In this document: one piece after another, positions 18,635-27,396 of the stretch
How positions within the stretch are numbered: position 1 is the stretch's first letter
How the letters are laid out: every line of letters begins with the position of its first letter
Source: Bacteroidota bacterium
GTDB taxonomy: Bacteria > Bacteroidota > Bacteroidia > Flavobacteriales_D > Crocinitomicaceae
DNA length: 47,296 bases
Assembly: GCA_024280295.1 (NCBI GenBank)
Contig: JAJRQK010000041.1
Coordinates: 1-47,296 of the forward strand
Direction of reading: 5' to 3'
The notes under the pieces: generated by a model
What the model was told of the DNA's origin: nothing
Database searches by the model: none
Seen by the model: the letters and a program-made list of their open reading frames with translations, nothing else
Made by a program: the position numbers and the translations under genes

Positions 18635-20542
18635 CTATCGTACTTTATTTGATGCTCGAATTTCTGCGATTGAATAAAAGAAGACTAATCCATATCCTAG
18701 TGTAAGCATTAAGTGGAAGGGAACCATTCCGAGATCGCCATAAATTGCACGGTTTATCGTGGTATATCCAAATAACAAGAACAGGAAGCCTTCTCCAATA
18801 TTAAGAATTGAAAGTCGCTTTTTATCGTATTTGTTCCCCTTAAATTCACTTTTCTTATTCACGTTGAATTTAGGTGTTCTAACAAATGAGCTTTTAATTC
18901 CGAGGTATCCTTCCATTACTGCTACCGAATTATTTAGCGCAAGTCCCATGGATACAATGAGGAACATTACAAATCGGAATAAGAACCTGAAGAATGTAAT
19001 GAATAAATTACCTTCCTTATCTTGATATGAATGCCAATAGTAAAAACTAAGGAACAACGTACTTATCAAGAATACTGCTCCGTATTGCAAGACGTTATTG
19101 AGGTCAGCAAAACTATCTTTAATATGCAGAATGGGCAAAGTCAAAAGACAAAGGAGAAGAATAAAGATAAACACTGAAGAATTAAACAAATGCGACAATC
19201 CATGAATTCGGTCTCCAAGTTTAACGCCTTTTGTGGTGGCAATTCGTTTCCACATCTTGATGAAACATTCTGCTCCGCCTTTCATCCAACGGTGTTGTTG
19301 AGACTTCAATGCTGACATTGTAATCGGTAATTCTGCTGGAGCGATTACGTGCTCTAAGAATCGGAATTTCCACCCTTTTAGTTGCGCTCTGTAACTCAGG
19401 TCTAAATCTTCTGTCAATGTATCGTGTTCCCAACCTCCCGCTTCTTCAATACATGTTTTGCGCCAAACTCCACCTGTTCCATTGAAGTTAATGAAGTGAC
19501 CCGAAGCATTTCTTCCTCCTTGTTCTATGGCGAAGTGACCATTTAATCCAAATGCTTGAAGTTCGGTAAGTATTGAATATTTTTTATTGATGTGTCCCCA
19601 ACGCGTTTGAACAACACCTATCTTCTCATCGTTGAAGTGAGGCATTGTTTTTTGTAACCAATCTGGATTAGGAATGAAATCCGCATCAAATATAGCAATG
19701 AACTCACCTTCAACTTGATCCATCGCATCATCCAAAGCACCCGCCTTGTAGCCAGTTCTATCTGTTCGGTGAATATGCTGTATATTGATTCCCGTAGCGG
19801 CTACTTCTGCTACTTTTTTTGCGATCAATTCTGTGGTTTCATCCGTTGAATCATCAAGTACTTGTATTTGCAACTTATCGGTAGGGTAATCGAATGCTGC
19901 AATTGTCTCAATGATTCGGTCAGCAACATACAACTCATTAAACATTGGTAATTGCACGGTTACTTTAGGGGTATTATTCGGATCGTAAACAGGTTGATTT
20001 TCCAGTGCTTTTTTCTTCTTTTTTCTATTTCTAACGTATGCAATTGCAAGTGAAAGTTGTAGTATGCTGTAGAAGAGGATGAGTATTAAACAAGCAAAAT
20101 AGAAGAAGACCAAAATTTTCGCAGTAAAATGCGCCCAATAATGTTCTTGATCTCCGCTGTCTCCCCAATTCCACATCCATGAAACTTTTCGCCCTACGTT
20201 AAAGTCGAGATTTGGTTTGTGAGTTTCTGTAACCTCAAATTCAAATTTCTTGGGATTAAAATCCTTATCAGTAACCTCTAATTCGTACTTTCCTATGGGA
20301 GTATTCTTGAAAGTGAACTTGCCACCTGATTTAGATTCAACAACATATTCCTTCCCTGATTCTATGTTTCGAATAGTTACTTCGACTCCAGGTTCTGGTG
20401 CTTTTGTTTTAGAATCAACTATTTTACCTACAAAATTTTCGGTTTGAGAAAGTCCAATAACAGGAAGTAAAAGCAGGAAAATTAGTAAAAGAACACGCAT
20501 GTGATTGACTAGGGAATGATATGTGTTAAATAACGTTTTCAT
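18635..20542 (-). CDS. Processive GT2 glycosyltransferase fused to an N-terminal carboxypeptidase-regulatory-like domain
   Basis: The 635-residue product (or 621 from Met15, ATG at 20500) has a signal-like helix ending PVIGLSQ. A beta domain of about 90 residues follows, with NFVGKIVDSKTKAPEPGVEV and GKFTFKNTPIGKYELEV, as in CarboxypepD_reg-like domains. Then come a membrane helix (about 140-165) and a cellulose-synthase-like GT2 domain. Catalytic landmarks are visible: LDDST, DADFIPNPDW, GTGGVWR, LTEDLDLSYR and the QXXRW motif as QQHRW. Several C-terminal helices complete it. GT2 enzymes of this group usually start with the membrane helix; the exported N-terminal domain is the odd feature. 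It lies 3 bases after the upstream GT2 gene. Confidence 0.85.
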   Translation of the reverse strand: MKTLFNTYHSLVNHMRVLLLIFLLLLPVIGLSQTENFVGKIVDSKTKAPEPGVEVTIRNIESGKEYVVESKSGGKFTFKNTPIGKYELEVTDKDFNPKKFEFEVTETHKPNLDFNVGRKVSWMWNWGDSGDQEHYWAHFTAKILVFFYFACLILILFYSILQLSLAIAYVRNRKKKKKALENQPVYDPNNTPKVTVQLPMFNELYVADRIIETIAAFDYPTDKLQIQVLDDSTDETTELIAKKVAEVAATGINIQHIHRTDRTGYKAGALDDAMDQVEGEFIAIFDADFIPNPDWLQKTMPHFNDEKIGVVQTRWGHINKKYSILTELQAFGLNGHFAIEQGGRNASGHFINFNGTGGVWRKTCIEEAGGWEHDTLTEDLDLSYRAQLKGWKFRFLEHVIAPAELPITMSALKSQQHRWMKGGAECFIKMWKRIATTKGVKLGDRIHGLSHLFNSSVFIFILLLCLLTLPILHIKDSFADLNNVLQYGAVFLISTLFLSFYYWHSYQDKEGNLFITFFRFLFRFVMFLIVSMGLALNNSVAVMEGYLGIKSSFVRTPKFNVNKKSEFKGNKYDKKRLSILNIGEGFLFLLFGYTTINRAIYGDLGMVPFHLMLTLGYGLVFFYSIAEIRASNKVR

Positions 20543-20545
20543 CGA

Positions 20546-21235
20546 TTAAAATCGGTACTTAAAGACCGCAAATATAATCTTTATTCCCGCAAGTACGGTA
20601 CCTTTTACAGTTCCGCTTACTTTCGATACTCCGATGCGCTTTTTATAATTTACTGGAACCTCACAAAAATTCATTTTCTGCTTGGCTGCTTTGATTTGCA
20701 TTTCAATTGTCCAGCCATAAGTTTTATCAGACATTTTTAGTTTTTCAAGCTGTTCTGATTTAATTGCTCGAAATGGTCCTAAATCGGTAAATTTTGCTCT
20801 GTAGAATAATCGAATAAGTTTTGTCGCAAGCCAATTCCCGAAAATTTGTTGGGGAGTTAATGATCCTTTTTCGCGTTTACCAAGTACTCGTGAACCAATG
20901 ACCATGTCCATTTTTTGAGTTAGAATTGGAGCTATGACATCTGGTATTTCCTGTGGATAATCTGAATAATCTCCATCCAGAAATACTATAATATCGGTGT
21001 TTAATTGTTTACTACGCTCGATGCCTTTGAGACAAGCCCATCCATAGCCTCGCCTTGGTTCATCCAAAACAATCGCACCTGCTTCTGAGGCGACTTTCAC
21101 GGTAGAATCATTAGAATTATTATTGACAACTATTACATATTCCACAATATCTCGTGGAATATCATTCACCACTTTCCCAATTGATTGCTCTTCGTTGAAG
21201 GCAGGGATAATGACAGTAACAACTGGTTTTGACAT
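20546..21235 (-). CDS. GT2 glycosyltransferase, dolichyl-phosphate-mannose-synthase-like
   Basis: The 229-residue soluble product has the GT-A motifs of the DPM1/GtrB group: IIPAFNEEQSIGKVV at the N-terminus, VVNNNSNDSTVKVA, then the metal-binding FLDGDYSDYPQE. The segment DLGPFRAIKSEQLEKLKMSD is the acceptor-loop region of this class, and EMQIKAAKQKMNFCEVPV closes the domain. It lacks C-terminal membrane helices. Such enzymes transfer a sugar from a nucleotide donor to a polyprenyl phosphate. It is 3 bases from the next GT2 and 23 bases after the polyferredoxin gene. Confidence 0.85.
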   Translation of the reverse strand: MSKPVVTVIIPAFNEEQSIGKVVNDIPRDIVEYVIVVNNNSNDSTVKVASEAGAIVLDEPRRGYGWACLKGIERSKQLNTDIIVFLDGDYSDYPQEIPDVIAPILTQKMDMVIGSRVLGKREKGSLTPQQIFGNWLATKLIRLFYRAKFTDLGPFRAIKSEQLEKLKMSDKTYGWTIEMQIKAAKQKMNFCEVPVNYKKRIGVSKVSGTVKGTVLAGIKIIFAVFKYRF

Positions 21236-21258
21236 ATACTTTTAACTGAGCGGCAAAT

Positions 21259-23268
21259 CTAAGCATTCAATTTGACCCCGTCCTTAGTTACGATCAATGG
21301 ATTTGGATCAAACCTACCATCTTCCGGTCCATTTTCTAATTTCAATACTCCACGTGGACAAACTGCAGAACAAATTCCACAGCCTACGCAACTGGCACGT
21401 ACAATGTTTTCACCTTTTTGAGCATAAGCTCGGACATCAATTCCTTGTTCGCAATATGTTGAACAGTTACCACATGAGATGCATTGAGATCCATTTGTGG
21501 TAATTCTAAAGCGTGACTTGAATCGCTGGAAAATTCCCATGTATCCTGCCATTGGACATCCAAATCGACACCAAACTCTGTTTCCTAGAATAGGGTAGAA
21601 GCCAACTCCAATAACACCCGAAAATGCAGACCCAACAAAAAATCCGTATGCTTTTTTGATTGACTTACTTTCGAGAAGGAAAACATCTTCAGTTCCACCA
21701 AAATAGGCCATGCTTAGAAGAATAAACGCGAAAATAAATATAATCGCTCCGATTAATAAATAGGCATTCTTTTTGAACTTCTTAATCCGAAGGTAAAGTA
21801 ACCCTGCTGCACCAACAATGAAAATTGCTGATACGAAATAGTAGTAACTTGACTTGTTGATTGTACCGATTCCAATTGCGTATTCTTTACCTGTGAGATA
21901 TGGAAATAAAGAGGCAATAGTGCTCAGTAGCACGAAGACCATGATTGAATGAATCACCCAACGCTCAATTTTCCATGCTTTCACTGTTTTATTCGACAAA
22001 TGACGAAAACTGTCACCAGCAGTTTCAGCGAGTCCGCCACATCCACAGAACCAAGAGCAATACCAGCGTTTTCCTACGAAATACGTCACAACAGGTGTCA
22101 CTACTAGAAACAAAATAATTCCCCAAAACAAGTAGGCCAATCCGACAGGTTGATACGCTTCTTGTGTATATGCGGAAAGCGTTCCACTCGAAAATGCATC
22201 TTTATTTAGTGGCCATGAATTAATTGGATTTGCACTGTAATATCCACCGTATTGCTCTTTTCCATCCACTAATATTGTAGCGCTATCATAGCTTAGTGCT
22301 TCCATAATGTTTGGAATAAAGTAAGCTAGAATAAGTTGAGATAATATAACAACAAGTGTTCTGATAAGTTGATACCGATTGTGACGGTATTTGATCATGA
22401 ACTTGGCTCCAAGCACAGTTATTACCAGGGTATACAACGTTCCATATAAAAACCATTGATCGGCAGATTTGCCTCTAAATAATTCCGAAATTGGATCAAA
22501 TAATCGAATTGCATTTTCTAAAGGATCAACGTGCCAATATAATTGAATGTAAAAAATAGTAAGAAGTATTCCGACGAGCCAACCAATTACTCCGCGACTT
22601 GAAAGAGAATTAAACATGACGTAATTGTTTTTAATTCCCTTTACATGGCCTGAATAACTTCCATAAGAATAGAGCAGGATTCCACCCGTCATCAATAGAA
22701 GGGAAATTGAAATAAATAGCGTAGGACTCTGAGCAAATGCTGATAGAAAATCATAAACAGCGCTCGTTTCGCCTTCTCCTGGAACAAAGAATCCTGATAA
22801 CCAACTCATTCCAATAACTGAGAAACCTGCTAAAGCCAAGAGAAGGCCAAGCTTTTGAGAAATGTTGGCACTTTTTTGAAATTGAGAGCCGAAGTAATTT
22901 TTCTTAGATGGGTCGTATGTGAAAAATCCAGAGCCTACAAGCATAGCAGCAAAGGCAATCATTAACCAATAGTATTTTTCATCACCTTTAAGAGAATATC
23001 CATAATAAATTCCGACTAAGCCACCTAGAAAAAGTAAACTTCCAACATTGTAATACCATTTTCTGTATTCAAAAAAGCCCGCTCCAATGAATAGAAGCAA
23101 AAAACCTGCAACTTTATACGTTGAAATTATATCCTTCTCGTTGAATAATCCCCAGCATATAAGAGCAATACCAATGGTAGCAATTGTCCAGCTAATTTTA
23201 CTTCTCAGTGATAGATTCGGAGATGCAGCGTTAGTTTCTAACATAGGTGTATCTAAAGTATCGCTCAT
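21259..23268 (-). CDS. Membrane polyferredoxin (NosR/NapH-like 4Fe-4S protein)
   Basis: The ATG at 23268 overlaps the TGA of the upstream gene (ATGA) and is preferred over an ATG 24 bases earlier, giving 669 residues. There are about ten membrane helices. Two cytoplasmic-loop Cys motifs, WYCSWFCGCGG and WCRFGCPMAG, are those of the NosR/NapH family. The C-terminus has two 4Fe-4S ferredoxin motifs, CISCGNCSTYCEQG and CVGCGICSAVCPRG. The N-terminal FMN-binding domain of NosR is absent. It would carry electrons at or across the inner membrane. The partner is probably the FAD oxidoreductase encoded just upstream. Confidence 0.85.
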   Translation of the reverse strand: MSDTLDTPMLETNAASPNLSLRSKISWTIATIGIALICWGLFNEKDIISTYKVAGFLLLFIGAGFFEYRKWYYNVGSLLFLGGLVGIYYGYSLKGDEKYYWLMIAFAAMLVGSGFFTYDPSKKNYFGSQFQKSANISQKLGLLLALAGFSVIGMSWLSGFFVPGEGETSAVYDFLSAFAQSPTLFISISLLLMTGGILLYSYGSYSGHVKGIKNNYVMFNSLSSRGVIGWLVGILLTIFYIQLYWHVDPLENAIRLFDPISELFRGKSADQWFLYGTLYTLVITVLGAKFMIKYRHNRYQLIRTLVVILSQLILAYFIPNIMEALSYDSATILVDGKEQYGGYYSANPINSWPLNKDAFSSGTLSAYTQEAYQPVGLAYLFWGIILFLVVTPVVTYFVGKRWYCSWFCGCGGLAETAGDSFRHLSNKTVKAWKIERWVIHSIMVFVLLSTIASLFPYLTGKEYAIGIGTINKSSYYYFVSAIFIVGAAGLLYLRIKKFKKNAYLLIGAIIFIFAFILLSMAYFGGTEDVFLLESKSIKKAYGFFVGSAFSGVIGVGFYPILGNRVWCRFGCPMAGYMGIFQRFKSRFRITTNGSQCISCGNCSTYCEQGIDVRAYAQKGENIVRASCVGCGICSAVCPRGVLKLENGPEDGRFDPNPLIVTKDGVKLNA

Positions 23269-24593
23269 GATATTGTTAATTTTTGCCACCATTTAGGAGC
23301 GTTAATAGTAAGTGAAGTGTTAAATTGAGTATTAAACTGATCAATAATTTCAGCTTCATACTTCGTGTAGAACTCAGGATCGAAATTTGCTATTTTTAAA
23401 TCGATTAGAACTTCTTCAATCGACGCATCGTTTAATAGCCACTCATTGAACACTTGATGGCGTAATCGGATTCCAAAATTATTAATGCCAATAAATTTTC
23501 GTGATTCTTTCTCGAATACAAAGTGTAATAAGATTTCTTCGGTTGCATGTTGGTAAACAAATTCTTCTTGCCCTTCTGATAATTTTGCACGAACATCTCC
23601 GTATGTTTGATATTCCACTTCAAAAAACTTTGCAGAATTAAACCAGTGTCCTGGATTGTATTCTCTTGGTGATCCAGTGATTGTTTCTGAAACAATTTCT
23701 CCCATAAATTTACCAGTGTACCAAACTTGTTCGATTGGGCGACGACCCGGAACAGGTTCTCTAAATTCAGCACAGTCACCAATTGCATAAACATCTTTCG
23801 CAGAAGTTCGCAAATAACGATCGACCAAAATTCCACGATTCGTTTCGATGCCACTTTCTTTAATAAAAGCTATATTGGGAGAGACACCTGCTGTTAATCC
23901 AACGAATTGGCAATCTATTTTCTCTCCAGATTTTGTTAGAATGCCAATTGCCTCGTCATTTTCGTTTGTCAATATTTCGTCAAGTTCTTCCTGATAACGC
24001 ATGTGCAAACCATGATGTTTTGAAAGGTGATCCATGATTAATTGTGAATCTTGCTTTGGTAGAACACCTGTCCAGAAACCATTTTCTCGAACTAAGAAGT
24101 GGACTTCAATATTTCGTGTTAGAAGCATTTCAGCCATTTCGATTCCGATTAAACCACCACCAATAATCACAGCACGTTCAATTCCATTTGTGGAGGATTC
24201 CATGTTTTCAAGATCCTGTTTTGAGTACATTCCTTGAACTCGCTTCGCATCCTGGCCTTTCCATCCAAATTTGTTTGGCTTAGAACCAGTTGCAAGAATT
24301 AGGGAATCGTAAGGGAGTGAGTTTCCGTTGCTCAGTTTAAGTTTATTATTAGTTGTATCAATTAGGTTTACCCGAGCATGAAGAAGATCAATGCGATTTT
24401 TTTTCCAAAAATGAGGTTCATAAGGCTCTGTATGCTCGAATGTCATGTGTCCCATATAAACATACATAAGTGCAGTTCGCGAGAAAAAGTATTTAGATTC
24501 TGAAGATATTATTGTTATTGCTTCGTCACTTTTTTTGCGGATATTTCTAGCTGCGGTGACTCCCGAAATTCCATTGCCAATAATAATGATCAT
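23265..24593 (-). CDS. FAD/NAD(P)-dependent pyridine-nucleotide-disulfide-type oxidoreductase
   Basis: The 442-residue product shows the FAD-binding IIIIGNGISGVTAARN at the start, the NAD(P)-binding VIIGGGLIGIEMAEML near residues 145-160, and VYAIGDCAEF near 275 for the second FAD contact. The place where NADH oxidase and CoA-disulfide reductase have a redox Cys (SRCALPY type) reads FFSRTALMY, with Thr and no Cys. That points to a ferredoxin- or nitrite-reductase (NirB)-type electron-transfer flavoprotein rather than a peroxide or disulfide reductase. It is translationally coupled (ATGA) to the polyferredoxin gene. The C-terminal 120 residues are less typical. Confidence 0.85.
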   Translation of the reverse strand: MIIIIGNGISGVTAARNIRKKSDEAITIISSESKYFFSRTALMYVYMGHMTFEHTEPYEPHFWKKNRIDLLHARVNLIDTTNNKLKLSNGNSLPYDSLILATGSKPNKFGWKGQDAKRVQGMYSKQDLENMESSTNGIERAVIIGGGLIGIEMAEMLLTRNIEVHFLVRENGFWTGVLPKQDSQLIMDHLSKHHGLHMRYQEELDEILTNENDEAIGILTKSGEKIDCQFVGLTAGVSPNIAFIKESGIETNRGILVDRYLRTSAKDVYAIGDCAEFREPVPGRRPIEQVWYTGKFMGEIVSETITGSPREYNPGHWFNSAKFFEVEYQTYGDVRAKLSEGQEEFVYQHATEEILLHFVFEKESRKFIGINNFGIRLRHQVFNEWLLNDASIEEVLIDLKIANFDPEFYTKYEAEIIDQFNTQFNTSLTINAPKWWQKLTIS

Positions 24594-24702
24594 CTATTTT
24601 CAGTTTTATGAAAGATAGTGATTTTGACGAGTTGGCAATTCTTGGCTTACAAATTGGGCGCAATTGCTCCTAGTACTGTATACTACTCGTGTATTAAAAT
24701 AT

Positions 24703-24755
24703 CTACTATAGTAGCAATTATGGTAAATAATCCGTATATTTAGCTACTATAATAG
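24703..24755. promoter_or_regulatory. Two operator-like repeats before the hipBA pair
   Basis: CTACTATAGTAG (24703-24714, a perfect 12-bp palindrome) is followed by GCAATTATG, wrong strand distance aside. A near copy, CTACTATAATAG (24744-24755), is followed by CAATAATG, whose ATG is the start codon of the HTH gene. The copies are 41 bases apart, close to four helical turns. Paired palindromes just before a HipB-type gene are the usual autorepression operators, so I infer the antitoxin binds here. Confidence 0.7.
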
Positions 24756-24760
24756 CAATA

Positions 24761-25036
24761 ATGAGTAGATACGGAATAGAAAGTACAGTGAAAGACGTCT
24801 TAATTACGACATCTATAAATGCACGCAAATTGAGGAAATCAAAGAAGCTAACACAGCGTGAACTATCAGAGAAATCTGGAGTTGCGTATGCTACAGTTAA
24901 GAAATTTGAATTAACAGGAATCATTTCTTATCAATCGCTTTTGTTAATTGCCGATGCTTTAAGCAGTCTTGATGATTTTACACAACTTTTTATAGCATCA
25001 AATTTGGAAGATAATCGTCATTTATTTGAATTGTAG
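24761..25036 (+). CDS. XRE-family antitoxin/repressor, HipB-like
   Basis: The 91-residue product is a single helix-turn-helix protein: LRKSKKLTQRELSEKSGVAY followed by ATVKKFELTG is the XRE helix-turn-helix at about residues 26-53. Its stop is one base from the ATG of a HipA-type kinase gene, the standard antitoxin-toxin order. It would neutralise the kinase and repress its own promoter through the palindromes that end at its start codon. Confidence 0.9.
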   Translation: MSRYGIESTVKDVLITTSINARKLRKSKKLTQRELSEKSGVAYATVKKFELTGIISYQSLLLIADALSSLDDFTQLFIASNLEDNRHLFEL

Positions 25037-25037
25037 T

Positions 25038-26264
25038 ATGAGAATTGATCGGTTAGATGTTTTGATAAAATTTGAAGATAAGGTTCAACAAGTGGGGCAG
25101 TTAGTTTTGAATAAATCGGAGATACTATTTAAGTATGAGGAGAGTTATCTTAGCGTAGGTGATAATCTTTCGCCATTAAAACTGACATTTGATGATCGAA
25201 TTCAAGGAGCTAAACAAAATCCATTTGATGGGCTGTTTGGTGTATTCGCAGATTCATTGCCAGATGCATGGGGTCGGCTTTTGATGCGTAATAATTTACT
25301 TAAAAGTGGAAAGCAAATTTCAACATTAAATTCGTTGGATCAACTGAATTTGTCAGGTGACAACGGCTTGGGAGCATTGATTTATAGACCATCTATGAGT
25401 TCTCATAAAGAAGATAGTACCGTTGATTTGGATATACTCAACAATTCGATTTCAACGATTTTGGCAGGTGAAAGTACGCAAGTACTCGATGACCTTTTTC
25501 AAGTTGGTGGTAGTCCAGGTGGTGCACGTCCAAAAGTTTATACTGGTTATAGTTCAGAACTGGATTCGCTCCTTTTTGGAACACCTAAACTCCCCGATGG
25601 CTTCGATCATTGGATAATTAAGTTTGGAGCCTTAGTCGATCAGCCCGATATTGCAAATATTGAATATGCCTACTATTTGATGGTATTGGATGCGGGAATT
25701 GAGATTTCGGAGAGTAGACTTTTTGAAAGTGTTTCTGGGAAAAAGTACTTTGGAACGAAGCGTTTTGATAGGGTTGGGAATGATCGAATACACATGGTTT
25801 CAGCCGCTGGTATGTTTCATGATGACTACGAAAGAAGCCAAATGGATTATGGAACGCTTTTGTATGAATCCAATCGCTTGATGAACGACGTAAGGGTGCT
25901 TGAACAAGTTTATCGTCGTGCAATATTTAATGTCTACGCACATAATCGAGATGATCATTCTAAAAATTTCGCATTCCTGATGAATTCTTTTGGGAAATGG
26001 GCGTTATCTCCAGCCTACGATTTAACATTTTCGTCATCTTCACAAGGCCACCATAGTACTACTTGCGCAGGAAATGGAATTGATCCTGGAGAAAAGGAAT
26101 TATTGGAATTAGCCGACGATTTTTCAATTAAAAATGCTCGAAGTATTATCGCAGAAATTAAATTAGTGATTGCAGATTGGCAGTCGTATGCAAATAAAGC
26201 AATGGTTTCAAAACAATCTTCAAGAGCAATTGAAAATACGTTAAAGAGCCTACTTAAGCATTAA
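25038..26264 (+). CDS. HipA-like serine/threonine kinase toxin
   Basis: From the ATG at 25038 (a TTG four codons earlier overlaps the antitoxin gene) the product has 408 residues. The HipA N-terminal domain shows FGVFADSLPDAWGRLLMRNN near residues 66-85. The kinase domain has a Gly-rich nucleotide loop GGSPGGARPK (157-166), the catalytic block NRDDHSKN (303-310, Asp306 as base) and SPAYDLTF as the metal-binding Asp motif. All three are intact, so the kinase looks active. Known HipA proteins phosphorylate glutamyl-tRNA synthetase; the target here cannot be read from sequence. It is co-transcribed with the HipB-like gene. Confidence 0.9.
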   Translation: MRIDRLDVLIKFEDKVQQVGQLVLNKSEILFKYEESYLSVGDNLSPLKLTFDDRIQGAKQNPFDGLFGVFADSLPDAWGRLLMRNNLLKSGKQISTLNSLDQLNLSGDNGLGALIYRPSMSSHKEDSTVDLDILNNSISTILAGESTQVLDDLFQVGGSPGGARPKVYTGYSSELDSLLFGTPKLPDGFDHWIIKFGALVDQPDIANIEYAYYLMVLDAGIEISESRLFESVSGKKYFGTKRFDRVGNDRIHMVSAAGMFHDDYERSQMDYGTLLYESNRLMNDVRVLEQVYRRAIFNVYAHNRDDHSKNFAFLMNSFGKWALSPAYDLTFSSSSQGHHSTTCAGNGIDPGEKELLELADDFSIKNARSIIAEIKLVIADWQSYANKAMVSKQSSRAIENTLKSLLKH

Positions 26265-26317
26265 ATTAACCTTCCCGCTCCTTGTATTCAACTTCCTTCT
26301 TTCAAGTAGTGGCCATC

Positions 26318-26339
26318 TTTTTGTCCGAAGGACGAAAAA
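26318..26339. terminator. Possible bidirectional terminator between hipA and accA
   Basis: TTTTTGTCC (26318-26326) faces GGACGAAAAA (26330-26339), with a 3-base loop and one bulged base. T and A runs lie on either side, so it could work in both directions. The GC part is only 4 bp, so it is weak. It lies between two convergent genes. Confidence 0.4.
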
Positions 26340-26380
26340 TTATGAACCAGCAAACATAATATTCGTAAAGCTTTGCTTGA

Positions 26381-27334
26381 TTATTTCCAAACACCTCTTT
26401 TAGAGAATGCTTCAATTCGATTGTTTATTCGATCTTCTGGTGAGATTTCTTTCAATTCGAGGAGGTATTTTTTGATGCACTTTTTCACGATCTTAAATGT
26501 ATCTTCTGGACATCTATGTGCTCCATTAATTGGTTCCTTAATGATGTCGTCAACGATACCGAGTTTTTTCATGTCAGCTGAAGTCAATTTAAGTGCTTCT
26601 GCTGCTTTTTCCTTAAATTCCCAAGATCTCCATAGAATTGAAGAGCAAGATTCAGGAGATATAACCGAGTACCATGTGTTTTCAAGCATTACTACTTTAT
26701 CTCCGACTCCAATTCCGAGTGCTCCACCTGAAGCGCCTTCTCCAATCACAATACAAATAACAGGAACCGTCAATCTCATCATTTCATAGATATTACGAGC
26801 AATTGCTTCACCTTGTCCACGCTCTTCAGCTTCTAAACCTGGAAATGCTCCTGGTGTGTCAATCAATGTGACAATTGGCTTGTTGAATTTTTCTGCCATT
26901 TTCATCAATCGAAGTGCTTTCCGATATCCCTCAGGATTTGGCATTCCAAAATTTCTGAATTGGCGCATTTTTGTATTCACACCTTTTTGTTGACCGATAA
27001 ACATTACCGTTTCACCATCTAGTAAACCGAATCCACCAACCATGGCTTTGTCGTCTTTGACATTGCGATCACCGTGAAATTCTTGAAACTGACCACCAGT
27101 TATTGCATCAATGTATGCTAATGTGTAAGGTCGCTCTGGATGACGTGACAATTGAACTTTTTGCCAAGGAGTCAAACCTCCAAATATTTCCTTTGTTTTC
27201 TTTTTGAGTTTTGTTTCAAGTTCTTTGATTTTGTCGCTCATATCGACCTCCGTATTTTCACCAATCTCCCTTGTTTGGGTGATTTTTTCCTCCAATTCTT
27301 TCAATGGTTCCTCGAAATCCAAATAAATTGCCAT
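26381..27334 (-). CDS. accA: Acetyl-CoA carboxylase carboxyltransferase, alpha subunit
   Basis: From the ATG at 27334 the product has 317 residues (an ATG nine bases earlier adds MSI). It begins [17 protein letters not shown], the typical AccA N-terminus. Family blocks follow: [27 protein letters not shown]-like [54 protein letters not shown] and [15 protein letters not shown]. The ends fit a whole gene. AccA with AccD transfers the carboxyl group to acetyl-CoA, the first step of fatty acid synthesis. ispE is divergent, 62 bases away. Confidence 0.97.
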   Translation of the reverse strand: MAIYLDFEEPLKELEEKITQTREIGENTEVDMSDKIKELETKLKKKTKEIFGGLTPWQKVQLSRHPERPYTLAYIDAITGGQFQEFHGDRNVKDDKAMVGGFGLLDGETVMFIGQQKGVNTKMRQFRNFGMPNPEGYRKALRLMKMAEKFNKPIVTLIDTPGAFPGLEAEERGQGEAIARNIYEMMRLTVPVICIVIGEGASGGALGIGVGDKVVMLENTWYSVISPESCSSILWRSWEFKEKAAEALKLTSADMKKLGIVDDIIKEPINGAHRCPEDTFKIVKKCIKKYLLELKEISPEDRINNRIEAFSKRGVWK

Positions 27335-27396
27335 AATGCTCAATATTTTGAGGGGCGAAAGTTACAAAAATTGTTTAGTTGTTCTACTTTTAGAGA

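Noticed and set aside
21259-23268. Polyferredoxin as NosR of nitrous-oxide reduction.
   Set aside because: The N-terminal FMN domain is missing and no nosZ, nosD or nosL genes are near; only the family-level call is supported.
23432-23854. A 140-codon open frame inside the FAD oxidoreductase gene in another frame.
   Set aside because: It lies wholly within a gene with clear FAD and NAD motifs, and its translation is Lys/Phe/Cys-rich with no known pattern.
24671-24685. TAGTA-CTGTA-TACTA as a third operator before hipB.
   Set aside because: Its half sites are in the opposite order to the two good palindromes, so it is not a copy of them; short AT-rich palindromes are common by chance.
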